Positions 40,416 to 41,626 of a DNA stretch of 41,626 nt are shown here, piece by piece. The notes under the pieces are model-generated. The model did no database searches and was not told the DNA's origin. It saw only the letters and a program-made list of their open reading frames with translations. The position numbers were made by a program, and so were the translations under genes. This stretch comes from Hymenobacter puniceus (GTDB taxonomy: Bacteria > Bacteroidota > Bacteroidia > Cytophagales > Hymenobacteraceae). Every line of letters starts with the position of its first letter. The stretch's first letter is position 1. The stretch spans positions 1 to 41,626 of the forward strand of contig NZ_JACSCX010000014.1 in assembly GCF_014333525.1 (NCBI RefSeq), read 5' to 3'.

Positions 40416-40421
40416 GAAAAA

Positions 40422-41441
40422 TTACTCGCCGTACACTGTTTGCAGCACCGTTTGGCCTACAGCTTTTAGCGTGCGTTTGTCGATGACGCTCATGTTGTCG
40501 TCGGTGGTGTGATGGTAGGGCTGGAATTGGCCGGTGGGCAGGTAGTCGATGATGTCGATGGTGCGGATGCCGGCTTCGTTGGTGAAAGCATGGTCGTCGG
40601 TGATGCCGGGCGAATCCTGGAATAGGAAGTAGTCGGAGTAGCCGATTTGGGCAGCCAGGTTCCAGACTTTGTTCACGATGTCGTTGGCCTTATCCCGGGA
40701 AATACCTTCGCGGGTGAACTTGGCATTCTTCGCGCCCACCATGTCCAGCAGAATCCCGAATTCTGGCTTGTAGTTGCCGGGAATCAGGTTTTTGCTCCAG
40801 TACTGTGACCCCAGGCACCAGCTGGAGCCACCCGACGTTTCCTGGCTGGCCAGCTGGTTGGTTAGCTCGCCCTGGGTGCTGGAATCGTAGCCGTAGTCTT
40901 CGGAGTCAAACAAGATGAAGTCGATGCCGACGGCGGGCGTGAGGCTATCGGGCTGGGCAGCCAGCACGCGGGCCATTTCCAAGGCCACACCTACGCCGCT
41001 GGCCCCATCGGAAGCGCCATCCAGCGGGGCGTTTTTGCGCTTGGTATCCTTGTCGGCAAACGGACGGGTATCCCAGTGCGTGAAGACAGCCACGCGGCGT
41101 GCGGCCTGCGGCTGAAACTGCGCGATGATGTTGCGCGACTTCAGCATTTTGCCATCAAAAGCCATAGCCACAAACGGCTGCTCCCGCACTGTTAGTCCCA
41201 GCGCCTTGAACTTGTTTATCACCCAGTCGCCGGTGTTTACGTGGGCGGGCGTGTTGGGCACCCGCGGCCCGAAAGCCACCTGCTTGGCCACGTAGGCGTA
41301 GGCCGAATCGGGGTTGAAAGCTGGCGCAGCCGCCAGCTTGGCTGGCGCTTCCACCTCGGTGGTAGCAGGCTTTTTGTCGGGGCAGCCAGTGAGCAGCAGC
41401 AGCGCGGCCAGAGCAGCCGGCGCAAGGCGGAAGAGTTTCAT
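40422..41441 (-). CDS. M28 family zinc peptidase / glutaminyl cyclase-like lipoprotein
   Basis: 339 residues. Lipoprotein signal with lipobox L-L-T-G-C20. The M28 fold is clear: H122-W-D-T-R-P-F-A-D, D141-G-A-S-D145-G-A-S-G, E181 in S-E-D-Y-G, D233 in L-D-M-V-G-A and H310/H311 in Y-H-H-T-T-D-D supply the metal and catalytic positions. The set resembles the M28 branch that includes glutaminyl-peptide cyclotransferases (note also G-I-T-D-D-H-A-F), so it could be either an aminopeptidase or an N-terminal pyroglutamate-forming enzyme. Membrane-anchored, probably facing the periplasm. Confidence 0.88.
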   Translation of the reverse strand: MKLFRLAPAALAALLLLTGCPDKKPATTEVEAPAKLAAAPAFNPDSAYAYVAKQVAFGPRVPNTPAHVNTGDWVINKFKALGLTVREQPFVAMAFDGKMLKSRNIIAQFQPQAARRVAVFTHWDTRPFADKDTKRKNAPLDGASDGASGVGVALEMARVLAAQPDSLTPAVGIDFILFDSEDYGYDSSTQGELTNQLASQETSGGSSWCLGSQYWSKNLIPGNYKPEFGILLDMVGAKNAKFTREGISRDKANDIVNKVWNLAAQIGYSDYFLFQDSPGITDDHAFTNEAGIRTIDIIDYLPTGQFQPYHHTTDDNMSVIDKRTLKAVGQTVLQTVYGE

Positions 41442-41456
41442 TAGGCAAGAATAAAG

Positions 41457-41618
41457 AACGTCATGCAGAGGCGCAGCCGAAGCATCTCGCGTGCTGTGAT
41501 TGAGTTAATAATAAGGAACGTCATGCTTGATCTGGCGTCCGCTTGCCGAAGCATCTCTACTGCTTCGTTGCACTGGTTCACGCGAAGCGGTAGAGATGGT
41601 TCGGCTAGCGGGTGCCTG
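41457..41618. repeat. Degenerate copies of the GTCATGC...GAAGCATCTC repeat family
   Basis: AACGTCATGC occurs at about 41457 and again at about 41517, each followed by CCGAAGCATCTC. A decayed inverted arm (GTAGAGATGGTTCGGC) lies near 41590. The left arm of the perfect element at 11499-11528 shares the same core. The right part may be cut by the window edge. Confidence 0.7.
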
Positions 41619-41626
41619 GGTTAGCG

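Overview
The window is GC-rich bacterial chromosome, most likely from a Hymenobacter-like member of the Bacteroidota (Cytophagales). The grounds are sequence features: many promoters with the Bacteroidota -7 element TAnnTTTG, two secreted enzymes ending in type IX secretion sorting domains, a carboxypeptidase-regulatory TonB-dependent receptor, a eukaryotic-type isocitrate dehydrogenase, and abundant long intergenic palindromes. About 29 protein genes are supported, plus one short leader peptide and a second, weaker leader candidate. No tRNA, rRNA, CRISPR array, transposase or phage gene was found.

Layout. 1-465 holds four tandem promoters firing leftward out of the window, probably into an rRNA or other very highly expressed operon. 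466-5349 holds a beta-lactamase-fold serine hydrolase, a lipoprotein, a GNAT acetyltransferase and a secreted PQQ-type sugar dehydrogenase. 5508-10208 is a metal-uptake block: an Nramp (MntH) transporter and a TonB-dependent receptor, each behind a closely similar DtxR/MntR-like palindrome, followed by an outer-membrane transporter-like protein. 10272-16038 carries a Tat-exported DUF1501 protein, a DUF1800 protein and a large lamin-tail surface protein, all leftward. 16122-21432 is mainly metabolism and envelope: asd, a secreted protein with three TonB C-terminal domains, icd, an alpha/beta hydrolase and a YceI protein. 21734-31850 has a five-PAS hybrid histidine kinase with REC and HPt domains, dxs, a flippase-like membrane protein, an erythromycin-esterase/carboxypeptidase-regulatory fusion and a small lipoprotein. 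32084-37276 has a LysM protein and then the methionine block. The right end holds a T9SS esterase, an LD-carboxypeptidase, a second GNAT and an M28 peptidase lipoprotein.

The most interesting region is 32704-37276. One strong promoter is followed by a SAM-I-type riboswitch. Only about 10 nt after it comes an uncatalogued-looking 53-codon ORF whose last nine residues include six cysteines, ending in four Cys codons and a stop. A hairpin overlaps those last Cys codons and the stop, and a C-rich tract follows. Then come metY, metX and hom. I read this as a possible two-input leader: SAM sensed by the RNA and cysteine sensed by translation, controlling homoserine-to-homocysteine synthesis. A weaker second leader candidate lies between metY and metX.

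A second theme is gap architecture. Nearly every 3' gap contains either a clean terminator or a long imperfect palindrome, and in three cases the palindrome supplies the stop codon of the neighbouring gene.
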